From the NCBI GenBank assembly GCA_000432735.1, contig FR887782.1:5151-69150 (forward strand): DNA of 64,000 bases, read 5' to 3'. The notes beneath the pieces were generated by a model that saw only the letters and a list, made by a program, of their open reading frames with translations, was not told the origin of the DNA and did no database searches. The translations under genes were made by a program, and so were the position numbers. Source of the DNA: Bacteroides sp. CAG:443. Lineage in GTDB: Bacteria > Bacteroidota > Bacteroidia > Bacteroidales > Bacteroidaceae. This document shows positions 1-8,634 of this stretch, one piece after another (within the stretch, counting starts at the first letter, position 1; each line of letters begins with the position of its first letter).

Positions 1-2761
1 TACGGGCGGATGTTCCTGCTGAACATGCATTGGCATCGGTCATAGAGATGAAGTCACCACCATAACGTACATCAATCAAAGCATTCAGAGAAAGATTCTT
101 CCACTGCAAGCCTGTTCCGATAGAGCCTGTCCACTTCGGCAGCATGTTACCAATGACTTTATCTGTTTCGGTAAGAGGCAGTCCGTCGTCACCTATCAGG
201 ATATTTCCATTAGCATCTCTCTGATAAGCATTGGTCGCGACAATATCACCGTATTTTCCACCTTCATTGACAACTACGGACGCAATGCTGGTGCTACCCA
301 ATGTATAACGTTTGATACCTCCACCCAGTTCTATACAATCGGTACGGTTCGATCCCCAGTTCAAAGTGATGTCCCATTTCCAGTCTTTAGTCAGAATAGG
401 GGTACCTGTTACAGTCAGTTCGTAACCTTTACTGCGAATCTTACCTGCATTGATCAGCTTGCTGGTATATCCGGATGGAACCGGAGTATTGATGGCAAGA
501 ATCTGGTCGGTAGTTGTACTTTGATAATAAGTAAAGTCGACACCCAATCGGTTCTGGAACATACGCCATTCCAATCCGGCTTCGTATGAATTGGTACTTT
601 CCGGTTTCAGGTCGCTCAGTGGAAGCTCATCCGGCAACTGCATTTCAAGAATGGTTCCTCCATTTACCAAGCTACCATATTTGCTGTATGCATAAGCCAG
701 TTTATAAGGATCAGTATCATTTCCGACTTTTGCCCATGATGCTCTGACTTTCATGTAATCGGTCCAATCCGGCATTTTCAGCATTTCAGAGATAATGCCA
801 CTCAAGCTGACTGATGGATAGAAATACGATCTGTTTTCTTTAGGCAACGTAGAAGACCAGTCGTTACGTCCGGTTACATCCAAGTATAACATACTTTTCC
901 AGCTCAGAGATGCGTTACCGAATACAGACTGGATTTCTTTTTTATAGAACGATTCAGATGCTTCTCGTTTGTCACCGTTACCCATCCAGATAAAGTCGGT
1001 AATCTGGAAAGTACCTGCATCACCTGCAAGGCCTTCGTATGATTGGTTCTCGACAGAAGTACCGAGGTTGGCTGTAACGCCGAAATCTCCGAATGTCTTG
1101 TTGAAGTTCAATATTAAATCGGCAGTAAAGTCTTTATGAGAAGTTTCACTATGAACATATTGTGAAGCTGTCGATCCATCAGATTGATGAATAGCGTATT
1201 TCCGGTATTGGTCGTTGTACCAGTCTACACCTACTCGTCCAGTCAGGTTCAGGTAACTGGTCAGCTTTAACGATGCCTTGATTTGTCCTAAGAAACGGTT
1301 TCTGGTATTTTTATTTCCGTTATCGGGCAATATCATTCCATAAGGGTTGGTATAGTTTTCTGCCGGTCCGGTCCAGTTTTGTACCTGTCCGTTTGATTTA
1401 AACATATCGGTGCTAAGGTCGGACAAACGGATACCACGTGGCATGGTAATGAACTGAGACATCAATCCGTAACTACCTTGTGCCGGAGAGTTGTTAGTTT
1501 TTTCTATCATGTAATTGGCTTTTGCTCCGACGGTAAGAAAATCGTTCTTGAATTCGGTATTCAAGTCGAAATATTGACGGTTGATAGAGTGATTAGGTAC
1601 GATACCACTGTTTCGGCTGTCGGTGAATGATAAACGTCCAGTGAGTTTATCGCTTCCGGCAGATGCTGTCACTGTATTCGAGTATTGTACGCCGGTGTCG
1701 TAGAATTCCTTGATGTAGTCATCTTGTGGAAGTAACGCGTATTGACCGTAGTCTGTATTGCCATAGATGACATTTTTCCAGTTGTCGACCATCTGACCTT
1801 CCATCTTCGGTCCCCAGCTACCTTTGGCAGAAGTACTGAACACACCGCTGGAACCTTGTCCGTAAACGTTCTGATAGTCGTATGGGTTATATACTTTGCT
1901 GAATTGGATATTACCGTTGTATTCTAATTGTAGAGGTTGTCCTTGCTTACCTTTCTTAGTTGTGATGATAATGGCTCCACTCTGAGCTCTGGACCCGTAA
2001 AGTGCGGCGGCGTTGGCACCTTTCAGAATAGAAATGCTTTCAACGTCTTCGGGGTTGATCTGCGAAGCTGCGCTGGCGAGGTCGGTACCTCCGTATTCAT
2101 CTACATCACCGCTTGAATCATCGTTGATAGGAATTCCGTCGATTACCCAAAGTGGCTGGTTCTTTCCACTCAATGAGTTTAGACCACGCAAGATGATACG
2201 TGTTGAACCACCCATACCGGAACCGGATTGCGCTATTTGTACACCGGCAATCTTACCTTGCAACATGTTGCTGAGGCTGATAGATTTGTTTTCAGTCAGG
2301 TTGTCGGTATTGACTTCCTGCATGGCATATCCTAGTGCTTTCTTTTCTCGCTTGATACCCAATGCGGTAACAACAACTTCGTTAAGTTGTTCTGATTCAA
2401 CACTCAGCTGGATATTGAACTTCCTGTTATTTCCGATGGCTATTTCTTTTTCCTTATATCCGATGAAAGAAATTTGCAGTATGTTTTGCCCGGCAGGAAC
2501 TTGCAGTTCGAAGTTTCCATTCATGTCGGAAATAGTGCCTATTGAAGTGCCTTTTACAAGAATGTTTGCGCCAGGAATGCTGTTCCCTTGTTCATCGGTT
2601 ATAGTACCCGATACCGTGCGGCTTTCCTGTTGTACGATGGATGATGCTATCGCTGAACTGGATGGTACATCATCAGCATAGACTGCGTTTTGGCAGGCTA
2701 ATGCAATGGTAACAAGTGATATCCTTGAAATCCATTTTTCGCGTTTAAAATTTTTTTTCAT
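1..2761 (-). CDS. SusC-family TonB-dependent outer membrane receptor (partial, C-terminus off the window)
   Basis: Outer-membrane beta-barrel receptor that imports glycans with energy from TonB. The frame is open from the ATG at 2759-2761 to base 1, giving about 920 codons; the family is usually 1000-1100 residues, so the last strands lie outside. Residues 1-29 form a signal peptide. Residues about 45-125 are the carboxypeptidase-regulatory-like beta-sandwich typical of SusC (GTITDEQGNSIPGANI). The plug domain follows, with LWVIDGIPIND near residue 205 and a GSRAQSGAIIITTKKG motif. It starts 40 bases after the epimerase gene on the same strand and is probably co-transcribed with it. A SusD partner would be expected just beyond the left edge. 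The frame was checked at both ends and is intact. Sialic acid or a sialoglycan is the likeliest substrate by context only. Confidence 0.93.
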   Translation of the reverse strand, partial: MKKNFKREKWISRISLVTIALACQNAVYADDVPSSSAIASSIVQQESRTVSGTITDEQGNSIPGANILVKGTSIGTISDMNGNFELQVPAGQNILQISFIGYKEKEIAIGNNRKFNIQLSVESEQLNEVVVTALGIKREKKALGYAMQEVNTDNLTENKSISLSNMLQGKIAGVQIAQSGSGMGGSTRIILRGLNSLSGKNQPLWVIDGIPINDDSSGDVDEYGGTDLASAASQINPEDVESISILKGANAAALYGSRAQSGAIIITTKKGKQGQPLQLEYNGNIQFSKVYNPYDYQNVYGQGSSGVFSTSAKGSWGPKMEGQMVDNWKNVIYGNTDYGQYALLPQDDYIKEFYDTGVQYSNTVTASAGSDKLTGRLSFTDSRNSGIVPNHSINRQYFDLNTEFKNDFLTVGAKANYMIEKTNNSPAQGSYGLMSQFITMPRGIRLSDLSTDMFKSNGQVQNWTGPAENYTNPYGMILPDNGNKNTRNRFLGQIKASLKLTSYLNLTGRVGVDWYNDQYRKYAIHQSDGSTASQYVHSETSHKDFTADLILNFNKTFGDFGVTANLGTSVENQSYEGLAGDAGTFQITDFIWMGNGDKREASESFYKKEIQSVFGNASLSWKSMLYLDVTGRNDWSSTLPKENRSYFYPSVSLSGIISEMLKMPDWTDYMKVRASWAKVGNDTDPYKLAYAYSKYGSLVNGGTILEMQLPDELPLSDLKPESTNSYEAGLEWRMFQNRLGVDFTYYQSTTTDQILAINTPVPSGYTSKLINAGKIRSKGYELTVTGTPILTKDWKWDITLNWGSNRTDCIELGGGIKRYTLGSTSIASVVVNEGGKYGDIVATNAYQRDANGNILIGDDGLPLTETDKVIGNMLPKWTGSIGTGLQWKNLSLNALIDVRYGGDFISMTDANACSAGTSAR

Positions 2762-2801
2762 AAGAATGTGTTTTAAAGGTTACGGTAAAGAGGATTGTGC
2801 A

Positions 2802-3968
2802 TTATAACTTTTCCAATGTTTTCCAACATTGATAAAGTCCTCTAGGTACATGGAAACATCCTTTCCATTTGCCTCCTTTGAGTGGAAGCAAAACTTCACC
2901 TCTTCGGTTCAGATAACCGAACCATTCAGGATATTCTGGGTCCTTGAAATGACTCCAAGTGTATTGATGGACTCTTTCGAATACTTCCAGGCATCGGCTG
3001 TCTTTAGTAAGTTGATAACCTTTTATCATGGCTATCAGTGTTTCAATGTGAACCCACCATAGTTTTTGGTCCCATTCCAGTTGCTGAGGAGGGAAGCCCT
3101 TGCGGTCCATGAAATAGTAGATTCCTCCAAATTCTTTATCCCAGCCATACTCGAACATTTTTAGGGCTGTGTCTTTGGCTTTTGTTATCAGGTCGGGACG
3201 GTTCAGGCGTTCTCCCAAATCCATAATGAACCACATGGCTTCGATAGCATGTCCTGGAGTGATTTGCCGTCCTTCGAAGCAATCGGCCAATGTTCCGTCG
3301 CTGTTTACATTTTCAACAATAATACCTCCTAATTCTGGCCGATAAAAAACATCCATTACTTCGTGAATACAAGTATCTATGGTACTTTGCAAGTAATCTT
3401 TATCAAGTAGATGTTCTATTTCCAGAGCTAGGTTGCACAGAATCATCGGAAGGGCAAAATTCTTTAAGTCGCGTGTTCCTGGATGGAGCTTATTCCATTT
3501 TCCTTTGGGATTGTCTGTTTTGGAAAGGATGATGTCGAATGTCTTCTTTGCAATTTCGGCATATTCTTCACGTCCGGTCGCTAGACTTAACTGACCGAAA
3601 GCCATGGTTGCGAATGTGTATGAAAAAATATTATATGGCTCTACCAAAGGTTGTCCTTGTCTGTTCAATGAAAAGTACCAGTTGTAGTTACCGTCATGTC
3701 CGTATTTCTTCAAGAACTCTCCACCTTGTATGGCACAGTCTAGCCATTCTTGATTTTTCTCCAACTTGTTGTATAACATGGAAAACATCCAGACTTCTCT
3801 GCCCTGTAGCCAGATAAATTTGTCTGTATCGAACACTTTTCCTGTTCGGTCCAGGCAAGTAAAGTAACCACCGCATTCTTTGTCTTGAGAATGTTGGATC
3901 CAAAAGGGAAGTACGTTATTGAGTAGTTCTTCCTTGTATTGTTCTTTTAATTGTTTTAAATCGGCCAT
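2802..3968 (-). CDS. nanE: N-acylglucosamine 2-epimerase (AGE/RnBP family), probable sialic-acid catabolism
   Basis: Interconverts N-acetylmannosamine and N-acetylglucosamine in the cytoplasm, the step after sialic-acid cleavage. At 388 residues it has the AGE/renin-binding-protein length. The (alpha/alpha)6-barrel motifs are visible: WLQGREVWM at 53-61, PGHAIEAMWF at 238-247, WWVHIETL at 304-311 and GCFHVPRGLYQCW at 370-382. H240, H307, H373 and R57 are the likely active-site residues. Bacteroides fragilis uses this RnBP-like epimerase in its nan operon (known family role); assignment here rests on fold and on the neighbouring SusC and GH20 hexosaminidase. A cellobiose 2-epimerase is an alternative because the families share a fold, but the GCFHVPR tail favours AGE. 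Confidence 0.85.
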   Translation of the reverse strand: MADLKQLKEQYKEELLNNVLPFWIQHSQDKECGGYFTCLDRTGKVFDTDKFIWLQGREVWMFSMLYNKLEKNQEWLDCAIQGGEFLKKYGHDGNYNWYFSLNRQGQPLVEPYNIFSYTFATMAFGQLSLATGREEYAEIAKKTFDIILSKTDNPKGKWNKLHPGTRDLKNFALPMILCNLALEIEHLLDKDYLQSTIDTCIHEVMDVFYRPELGGIIVENVNSDGTLADCFEGRQITPGHAIEAMWFIMDLGERLNRPDLITKAKDTALKMFEYGWDKEFGGIYYFMDRKGFPPQQLEWDQKLWWVHIETLIAMIKGYQLTKDSRCLEVFERVHQYTWSHFKDPEYPEWFGYLNRRGEVLLPLKGGKWKGCFHVPRGLYQCWKTLEKL

Positions 3969-4023
3969 AATACTTTATTTATCGATTTAATCATATTAAT
4001 AAATGTAGAGTACTCTTATGTCG

Positions 4024-4031
4024 CAAATATA
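4024..4031 (-). promoter_or_regulatory. Promoter -7 box for the epimerase-SusC unit
   Basis: On the minus strand this reads TATATTTG, a perfect TAnnTTTG Bacteroidetes -7 element. Transcription should begin near 4017, giving a 5' leader of about 50 bases before the epimerase ATG at 3968. No clear -33 TTTG is present, so activation by a regulator is possible. The immediate context (TTATATATTTGC) is identical to that of the hexosaminidase promoter at 6665-6672. Confidence 0.6.
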
Positions 4032-4144
4032 TAAAATAATTTATTTAATATTGCATTTATGTGTCGTTTTATTCTATTTTTATTTAATTATTTCAATTTG
4101 TAATCAAAAGTACTATATTTGTTTCTTTATGATAAAATATATCG

Positions 4145-4160
4145 ATTTATCGTGATAAAT
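4145..4160. promoter_or_regulatory. Inverted repeat upstream of the epimerase promoter, candidate operator
   Basis: ATTTATC-GT-GATAAAT is a dyad with perfect 7-bp arms and a 2-bp centre, about 115 bp upstream of the epimerase -7 box. The string ATCGATTTA occurs beside it (4141) and again at 3981, between promoter and gene. This layout could serve a ROK- or LacI-type regulator, and a ROK gene lies at 6866. The pairing is inference. Confidence 0.35.
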
Positions 4161-4206
4161 TATTTGTTTTATTGCTTTCTGTGAAGTTTTTTGCTGTTTT
4201 GCGAGA

Positions 4207-4253
4207 GAAAACTGCCTGTACAGAAGAAAAATAGAATCTTTCTTCTGACAGGC
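4207..4253 (-). terminator. Intrinsic terminator of the hexosaminidase gene
   Basis: Arms at 4214-4229 and 4239-4253 pair (GCCTGT(c)AGAAGAAA against its complement, with a small bulge). On the minus strand the stem is followed by AGTTTTCTCTC. It lies just after the GH20 stop codon and separates that gene from the epimerase-SusC unit. Confidence 0.7.
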
Positions 4254-4273
4254 TTTTATATATGGAGTCGAGT

Positions 4274-6616
4274 TTAGTCTACAGAAATTTCATCTACAAA
4301 GATGAAGGCTGGTGTAGCAGGGAAGCCACTCCATGCTGGCATTTGTTTTACGGATATTGCAGAAATTCTGATATATCGGGCAGTTTGAGTCGAAAAAGTG
4401 AGCGTGTGTAGTTTGACCCCTTTCTGATGCTCTGTTGGCATAGGGCAGGTTTCGGATGCCACCTTGTGATAGACTTTTCCGTCGGTTGACAATTCTACAT
4501 AGATTTCACGTGCGTCGAATACTCCGTCTCCAGTAGCTATACATGTGTGAAGAGATGCCGATGTAATGGGCATTTCTCTCTTTAAGTCGATTGTGGCAAT
4601 CATATCCTTTCCATTGCTGAATCCTAGCCATTTGCCACTTCCGAAAGTTGCATTTCCTGAAATTCCGTCTACTAATGTACCGTTCCCTTGTCCGTTATAT
4701 TTCTCATCTGCGGAATCGCGCAATGTAAGAGGTTTGTTGGTTGCCTTGTTGAAATAAAGTTGCTGTTTGTAGATTTCACTATTTCCTTCCGGACGAATAG
4801 CAATGGCCTGTAGGGTAGATGTTTTGTTTATTTCTATTTTCTTTTGATATACAGTAGATTGTGAACCAGGTATGCTACCGTCGAGTGTATAGTGTATCGG
4901 TGCATTTCCCAAAGTAGACAAGGATACTTCTGTACAGCCGGTTTCTGGATTGGATGTATATGTGGCATCTACATTCAATACATGTTTGGCGTAGTTGTAT
5001 TTCTCCAGCTCATATAGTTTGAGCATGTTACCCAGCCGGTTGAGGAAATTATCGTAATTTTTTTGTTTCGGATTGCTCCATTGAATTTCGGCTAGTGCTG
5101 CCCAGCGTGGAAGTACCATATATTGTACATGGGAGAAATCGGGGATGTATTCAGTCCACAGATTAGATTGTACTCCTAATATGTGTTTCCTCTGGCTGTC
5201 TGTCAGTTGGCTGGGAACTGGATTGTAATTGTATATCTTTTCAATAGGAATATATCCTCCTATAGCCAAAGGTTCTTTTTCGGTATCCAGTGCCTGATAG
5301 AAGTCAAAGTACATAACGCTATTGGGAGTCATAATGACATCGTGTCCCTGCTGGGCTGCTTTAACTCCGCCTGCTTCTCCTCGCCAGGACATGACTGTAA
5401 CTTGAGGATCGGCATCTCCTTCCAATATTTCGTCCCATCCAATTGTTTTTCTACCTTTTTTCTTAAGATATTCGGTTACATGTTTCATGATGAAACTTTG
5501 TAGATATTGTTCTTTTGTGTATTTTGAGTCTGATTTGATTCCTTGTTTCTGCATGAGAGATTGACATTTAGGACAATGCTCCCATCGTATTTTAGGGCAT
5601 TCATCTCCTCCTATATGTATATATGGAGAAGGAAATAACTGGATGATTTCATCGAATACATCATCTAGAAACTGTAAGGTTTCAGGGTTGCCTGCACAGA
5701 GTACATTCTCCGAAATTCCCCATTTGGTCCATACTTCGTAAGGGCCTCCTGTACAGCCTAATTGCGGATATGATGCCAATGCTGCCTGCATGTGTCCCGG
5801 CAGATCTATTTCCGGTATAATCGTGATATGATTCTTGGCTGCATAATCGACTATTTCTTTTATTTGTTCTTGAGTATAAAATCCTTTATAGATTTTACCA
5901 TCGTATTTTTCCGGTCGGTCGTTGAGGTGTCCGATTAAGGTTTCTTTTCTTTCGGAGCCGATTTGTGTCAGGCGCGGATATTTTTTGATTTCTATACGCC
6001 ATCCCTGATCGTCTGTAAGGTGCCAGTGTAAGGTGTTCATGTTGTGCAGGGCCATCATGTCGAGATAGGTTTTAACCTCATTTACACTGAAAAAATGTCT
6101 ACTTACGTCAAAGTGTGCCCCACGGTATGGAAAGCGGGGAAAATCATTGATATGTACTGCCGGGAGTATAATGTTTTCGTTACCTTGGGCTATGGGCAAT
6201 GACTTTCTCAGGTTCTGTATGCCATAAAAGACGCCGGCCTCACTGTTTCCGTTGATAACGATGTGCTGGGTGCTTACTTCCAGCTGGTATCCTTCCGGAT
6301 TCTTGTCCTTCGGGAGAATTTGAAGGAGTATGGCGTTGTTTGTATCCTTTCCTGAGCCTATTGTTATTTCTTTGTGAGTCTTGTCTTTTATATATTGTGC
6401 CAGCAATTGCGCACAATCTTTAAGCCCTTTGTTTTCTTCCGGATATAAGATACGTGTTCGCTCGTTGAGGATAAATGGTTTTTCGTTAGATACTATTTGT
6501 ATCTGTTGTGGTAGCGGAATGATTTGATAATCGGCTTCTATGCTTTCTTTTTGACATGATAAAAGTATTATCAGAAGTGGTATTAGGCAAAAAATGGAGA
6601 TTGTGCGTCTTTTCAT
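4274..6616 (-). CDS. Beta-N-acetylhexosaminidase lipoprotein, GH20
   Basis: Surface or periplasmic enzyme that removes terminal beta-linked GlcNAc or GalNAc from glycans such as mucin O-glycans and N-glycans. With the start at 6616 it has 780 residues. It opens with MKRRTISIFCLIPLLIILLSCQKE, a lipoprotein signal whose lipobox cysteine follows LLS. The GH20b N-domain comes next. The catalytic barrel contains DVSRHFFSVNEVKTYLDMM, LHWHLTDDQGWRIEI and HIGGDECPK near residue 335; the adjacent Asp-Glu pair is the catalytic dyad of substrate-assisted GH20 cleavage. The C-terminus has a chitobiase-like Ig segment and an F5/8 type C (discoidin) module that may bind sugar. An upstream in-frame start at 6667 is rejected because it lies inside the promoter -7 box. 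Confidence 0.93.
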   Translation of the reverse strand: MKRRTISIFCLIPLLIILLSCQKESIEADYQIIPLPQQIQIVSNEKPFILNERTRILYPEENKGLKDCAQLLAQYIKDKTHKEITIGSGKDTNNAILLQILPKDKNPEGYQLEVSTQHIVINGNSEAGVFYGIQNLRKSLPIAQGNENIILPAVHINDFPRFPYRGAHFDVSRHFFSVNEVKTYLDMMALHNMNTLHWHLTDDQGWRIEIKKYPRLTQIGSERKETLIGHLNDRPEKYDGKIYKGFYTQEQIKEIVDYAAKNHITIIPEIDLPGHMQAALASYPQLGCTGGPYEVWTKWGISENVLCAGNPETLQFLDDVFDEIIQLFPSPYIHIGGDECPKIRWEHCPKCQSLMQKQGIKSDSKYTKEQYLQSFIMKHVTEYLKKKGRKTIGWDEILEGDADPQVTVMSWRGEAGGVKAAQQGHDVIMTPNSVMYFDFYQALDTEKEPLAIGGYIPIEKIYNYNPVPSQLTDSQRKHILGVQSNLWTEYIPDFSHVQYMVLPRWAALAEIQWSNPKQKNYDNFLNRLGNMLKLYELEKYNYAKHVLNVDATYTSNPETGCTEVSLSTLGNAPIHYTLDGSIPGSQSTVYQKKIEINKTSTLQAIAIRPEGNSEIYKQQLYFNKATNKPLTLRDSADEKYNGQGNGTLVDGISGNATFGSGKWLGFSNGKDMIATIDLKREMPITSASLHTCIATGDGVFDAREIYVELSTDGKVYHKVASETCPMPTEHQKGVKLHTLTFSTQTARYIRISAISVKQMPAWSGFPATPAFIFVDEISVD

Positions 6617-6664
6617 AATGTGGTAACTTAGTGTATAGTTAATAAAATTAATTATTAAATGCTG

Positions 6665-6672
6665 CAAATATA
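6665..6672 (-). promoter_or_regulatory. Promoter -7 box of the hexosaminidase gene
   Basis: Minus-strand TATATTTG matches TAnnTTTG exactly. The predicted transcript start, near 6658, lies downstream of the longest possible ORF start, which fixes the true start at 6616 with a leader of about 42 bases. Confidence 0.6.
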
Positions 6673-6832
6673 TAATTTATTTTGTTTTAAGCATGCGTTG
6701 ATTGATAGTTTAATCTTTTTTATAGATTCGTGTTCTTTTAATAGCTTCTTAGTGAATTAGTTGATGATAAATTTCTTTGAAAAATAAGTAGAATTATTAT
6801 GGATGAAAGCGGTGCTTTCTGAAAAATGTTAT

Positions 6833-6840
6833 TATATTTG
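6833..6840 (+). promoter_or_regulatory. Promoter -7 box of the ROK regulator gene
   Basis: TATATTTG on the plus strand, 26 bases before the ATG at 6866; the predicted start is near 6847. A weak TTTCTG lies roughly where the -33 element should be. AAAAGGAAAT just before the ATG is a passable ribosome-binding site. Confidence 0.55.
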
Positions 6841-6865
6841 GAGGGAGAAATAATTAAAAGGAAAT

Positions 6866-8074
6866 ATGACTCGAAAGTTATTGGAAGAAATAGAAAGGGG
6901 GTCGAAGAATGCGCTGACCAAAAAACGGATTATAACTTATTATATGTATAACCGTTCGTCGACTATTCCTGATTTGTCAAAAGAGCTCGATTTAAGTGTC
7001 CCTACTGTAACCAAGTTTATCATGGAGATGTGTGAGGAAGGATACATTATGAGCTACGGAAAACAAGAAACAAGTGAAGGACGTCCTCCCACTCTGTATG
7101 GCTTGACATTGGATTCTGGTTATTTTATAGGGGTGGATGTAAAGAAATTTAGTCTGAACATTGGGTTAATGAATTTTGTAGGCGACTTTGTTGACCTGAA
7201 GATGGGAATACCTTATGAATCTGATAACAGTCCGGAGGGATTAAATCGGTTATGTGGGTATATTGTCGATTTTATAGCGCAGGCAAGTATTGACAAGGAG
7301 AAGATTCTGAATATCGGAGTCAATATCTCCGGTCGGGTAAATCCGGAACTGGGGTATAGTTTCAGCCTGTTTAATTTTGAAGAGCGCCCGCTAGCCGAAA
7401 TAATGACCGAAAAAATAGGTTATAAGGTGACAATTGACAATGATACCCGTGCCATGACGTATGGAGAAATGGTGAAAGGACTTGTAAAAGGTGAGAAGAA
7501 CATCATTTTCATTAACCTGAGTTGGGGGCTCGGGGCTGGATTAATAATCAATGGAGATATATTTACCGGCAAATCTGGATTTTCTGGAGAATTCGGGCAT
7601 TTCAATGTGTTCGATAACGAAATACTCTGCCATTGCGGAAAGCGCGGATGTCTGGAAACGGAGGTTTCTGGCGCAGCTTTACATCGTAAATTGATACAAT
7701 GCGTACAGGATGGTAAGCAATCGATTCTATCGAAGCGGATTTTGCATGGAGATGCACCTTTGACTTTGGATGAAATAATATCAGCAACCAACCGTGAGGA
7801 TTTGCTTTGCATTGAACTCGTTGAGGAAATCGGTCAGAAATTAGGACGCTATCTGGCAGGATTGATCAATCTGCTGAATCCTGAACTGGTCATTATCGGA
7901 GGTGTACTGGCGCAGACGGGAGACTACATTCTGCAACCAATAAAGAGTGCAGTGCGCAAGTATTCATTGAATTTGGTCAATAAGGATTCGGTCATTACTC
8001 TATCAAAATTGTTAGATAAAGCAGGAGTGATCGGGGCTTGCATGCTATCTCGTAGAAGCATGTTTGAATCATAA
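6866..8074 (+). CDS. ROK-family transcriptional regulator (NagC/Mlc-like)
   Basis: Sugar-responsive DNA-binding protein of 402 residues. An N-terminal winged helix (about 15-75) contains STIPDLSKELDLSVPTVTKF. The ROK sugar-kinase fold follows, with GVDVKKFSLNIGL, GWGLGAGL-type glycine-rich segments (seen as SWGLGAGLIINGD), SGEFGHFNVF, and the Zn-binding CHCGKRGCLE at about 254-263. The regulator layout (HTH plus ROK) rather than kinase-only layout is clear. It is divergent from the GH20 hexosaminidase, 249 bp away. By position it probably senses a GlcNAc- or ManNAc-derived sugar and controls the hexosaminidase and epimerase-SusC units. Family knowledge supports repression; the ligand is inference. 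Confidence 0.9.
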   Translation: MTRKLLEEIERGSKNALTKKRIITYYMYNRSSTIPDLSKELDLSVPTVTKFIMEMCEEGYIMSYGKQETSEGRPPTLYGLTLDSGYFIGVDVKKFSLNIGLMNFVGDFVDLKMGIPYESDNSPEGLNRLCGYIVDFIAQASIDKEKILNIGVNISGRVNPELGYSFSLFNFEERPLAEIMTEKIGYKVTIDNDTRAMTYGEMVKGLVKGEKNIIFINLSWGLGAGLIINGDIFTGKSGFSGEFGHFNVFDNEILCHCGKRGCLETEVSGAALHRKLIQCVQDGKQSILSKRILHGDAPLTLDEIISATNREDLLCIELVEEIGQKLGRYLAGLINLLNPELVIIGGVLAQTGDYILQPIKSAVRKYSLNLVNKDSVITLSKLLDKAGVIGACMLSRRSMFES

Positions 8075-8090
8075 TAGCCTGTTTTTCTCT

Positions 8091-8184
8091 CTTTTTTGCC
8101 CTTCACGCCCTTCATGTTATAAGGTATGAGCGTATTGATGCAGCTTAATATAATAGGTTGTGAAGGCTGTGAAGGGCAAAAAAA
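8091..8184. repeat. Long imperfect inverted repeat, probable bidirectional terminator or small palindromic element
   Basis: The left arm 8091-8114 (TTTTTTGCCCTTCAC then GCCCTTCA) is complementary to the right arm 8160-8184 with one or two mismatches; the loop is about 45 bases. T-runs at the outer edge of both arms would allow termination in either direction after the ROK gene. The doubled CCCTTCA motif within each arm is unusual for a simple terminator. Confidence 0.6.
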
Positions 8185-8253
8185 CATAAATGATGTTCGT
8201 TTTTAAGGGGTGTTTGCCTGTTTCAGGATATTTCTCTCGACACTTATTAGAAT

Positions 8254-8284
8254 TTTGTACAAAAAATAAAAACTTTTGTACAAA
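8254..8284. repeat. Paired-palindrome element, copy A
   Basis: TTTGTACAAA occurs at 8254-8263 and 8275-8284, with centres exactly 21 bp apart. It is intergenic, upstream of the ATP-grasp operon. Unlike the other three copies it has only the core palindromes, with no obvious adjacent G+C-rich unit. Confidence 0.75.
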
Positions 8285-8634
8285 TGTTTATTCCTTTTCA
8301 ATCGTGTCTTGATTATCATTCTTTTTTGTTTTGTTTTTATCTTTCTGCTGTTTGAGCGGAGGAGATTGATATTTTCATGCAAGTCGAGGTGAAAGGTGCT
8401 TATTCTTGTTTTGTATGGATGAAGATGTAACGTTATGATTATATTGCAGAATAAATATATTTATATAGAAATATAAATGTCATATATTGTATTAAAATGA
8501 AAGTATTATATGATATTTTATAGCAAAATATTATAATAAAATGAACAATGTATTGATTTTTTGTTTTTCTTTGCAATTGAATACAAGATAAAATAAAACT
8601 ACAGCTACAATATACAATATAAATTGACAACGTT

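Larger units (their letters stand above)
8075..8634. other. 560-bp AT-rich intergenic region with an inverted repeat and a paired-palindrome element
   Basis: No credible coding sequence was found here. It contains the long inverted repeat at 8091-8184 and the first GTACAA palindrome pair at 8254-8284. A very AT-rich leader with small dyads (for example near 8455-8480) precedes the ATP-grasp gene. No clean TAnnTTTG box with a -33 partner was found near that gene, so its promoter is unassigned. Confidence 0.6.

Noticed and set aside
2013..2681. 222-codon plus-strand frame opposite the SusC receptor
   Set aside because: The opposite strand encodes the conserved SusC N-terminal and plug domains in frame; the plus frame is a shadow.
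1..2761. Frameshift in the SusC gene
   Set aside because: The absence of a start-to-stop frame here is only because the gene leaves the window; the same frame reads sensible SusC sequence at both ends.
4111..4121. Plus-strand TATATTTG promoter
   Set aside because: It matches the -7 box but no plus-strand gene follows before the antisense of the hexosaminidase, so it is probably chance in AT-rich DNA.
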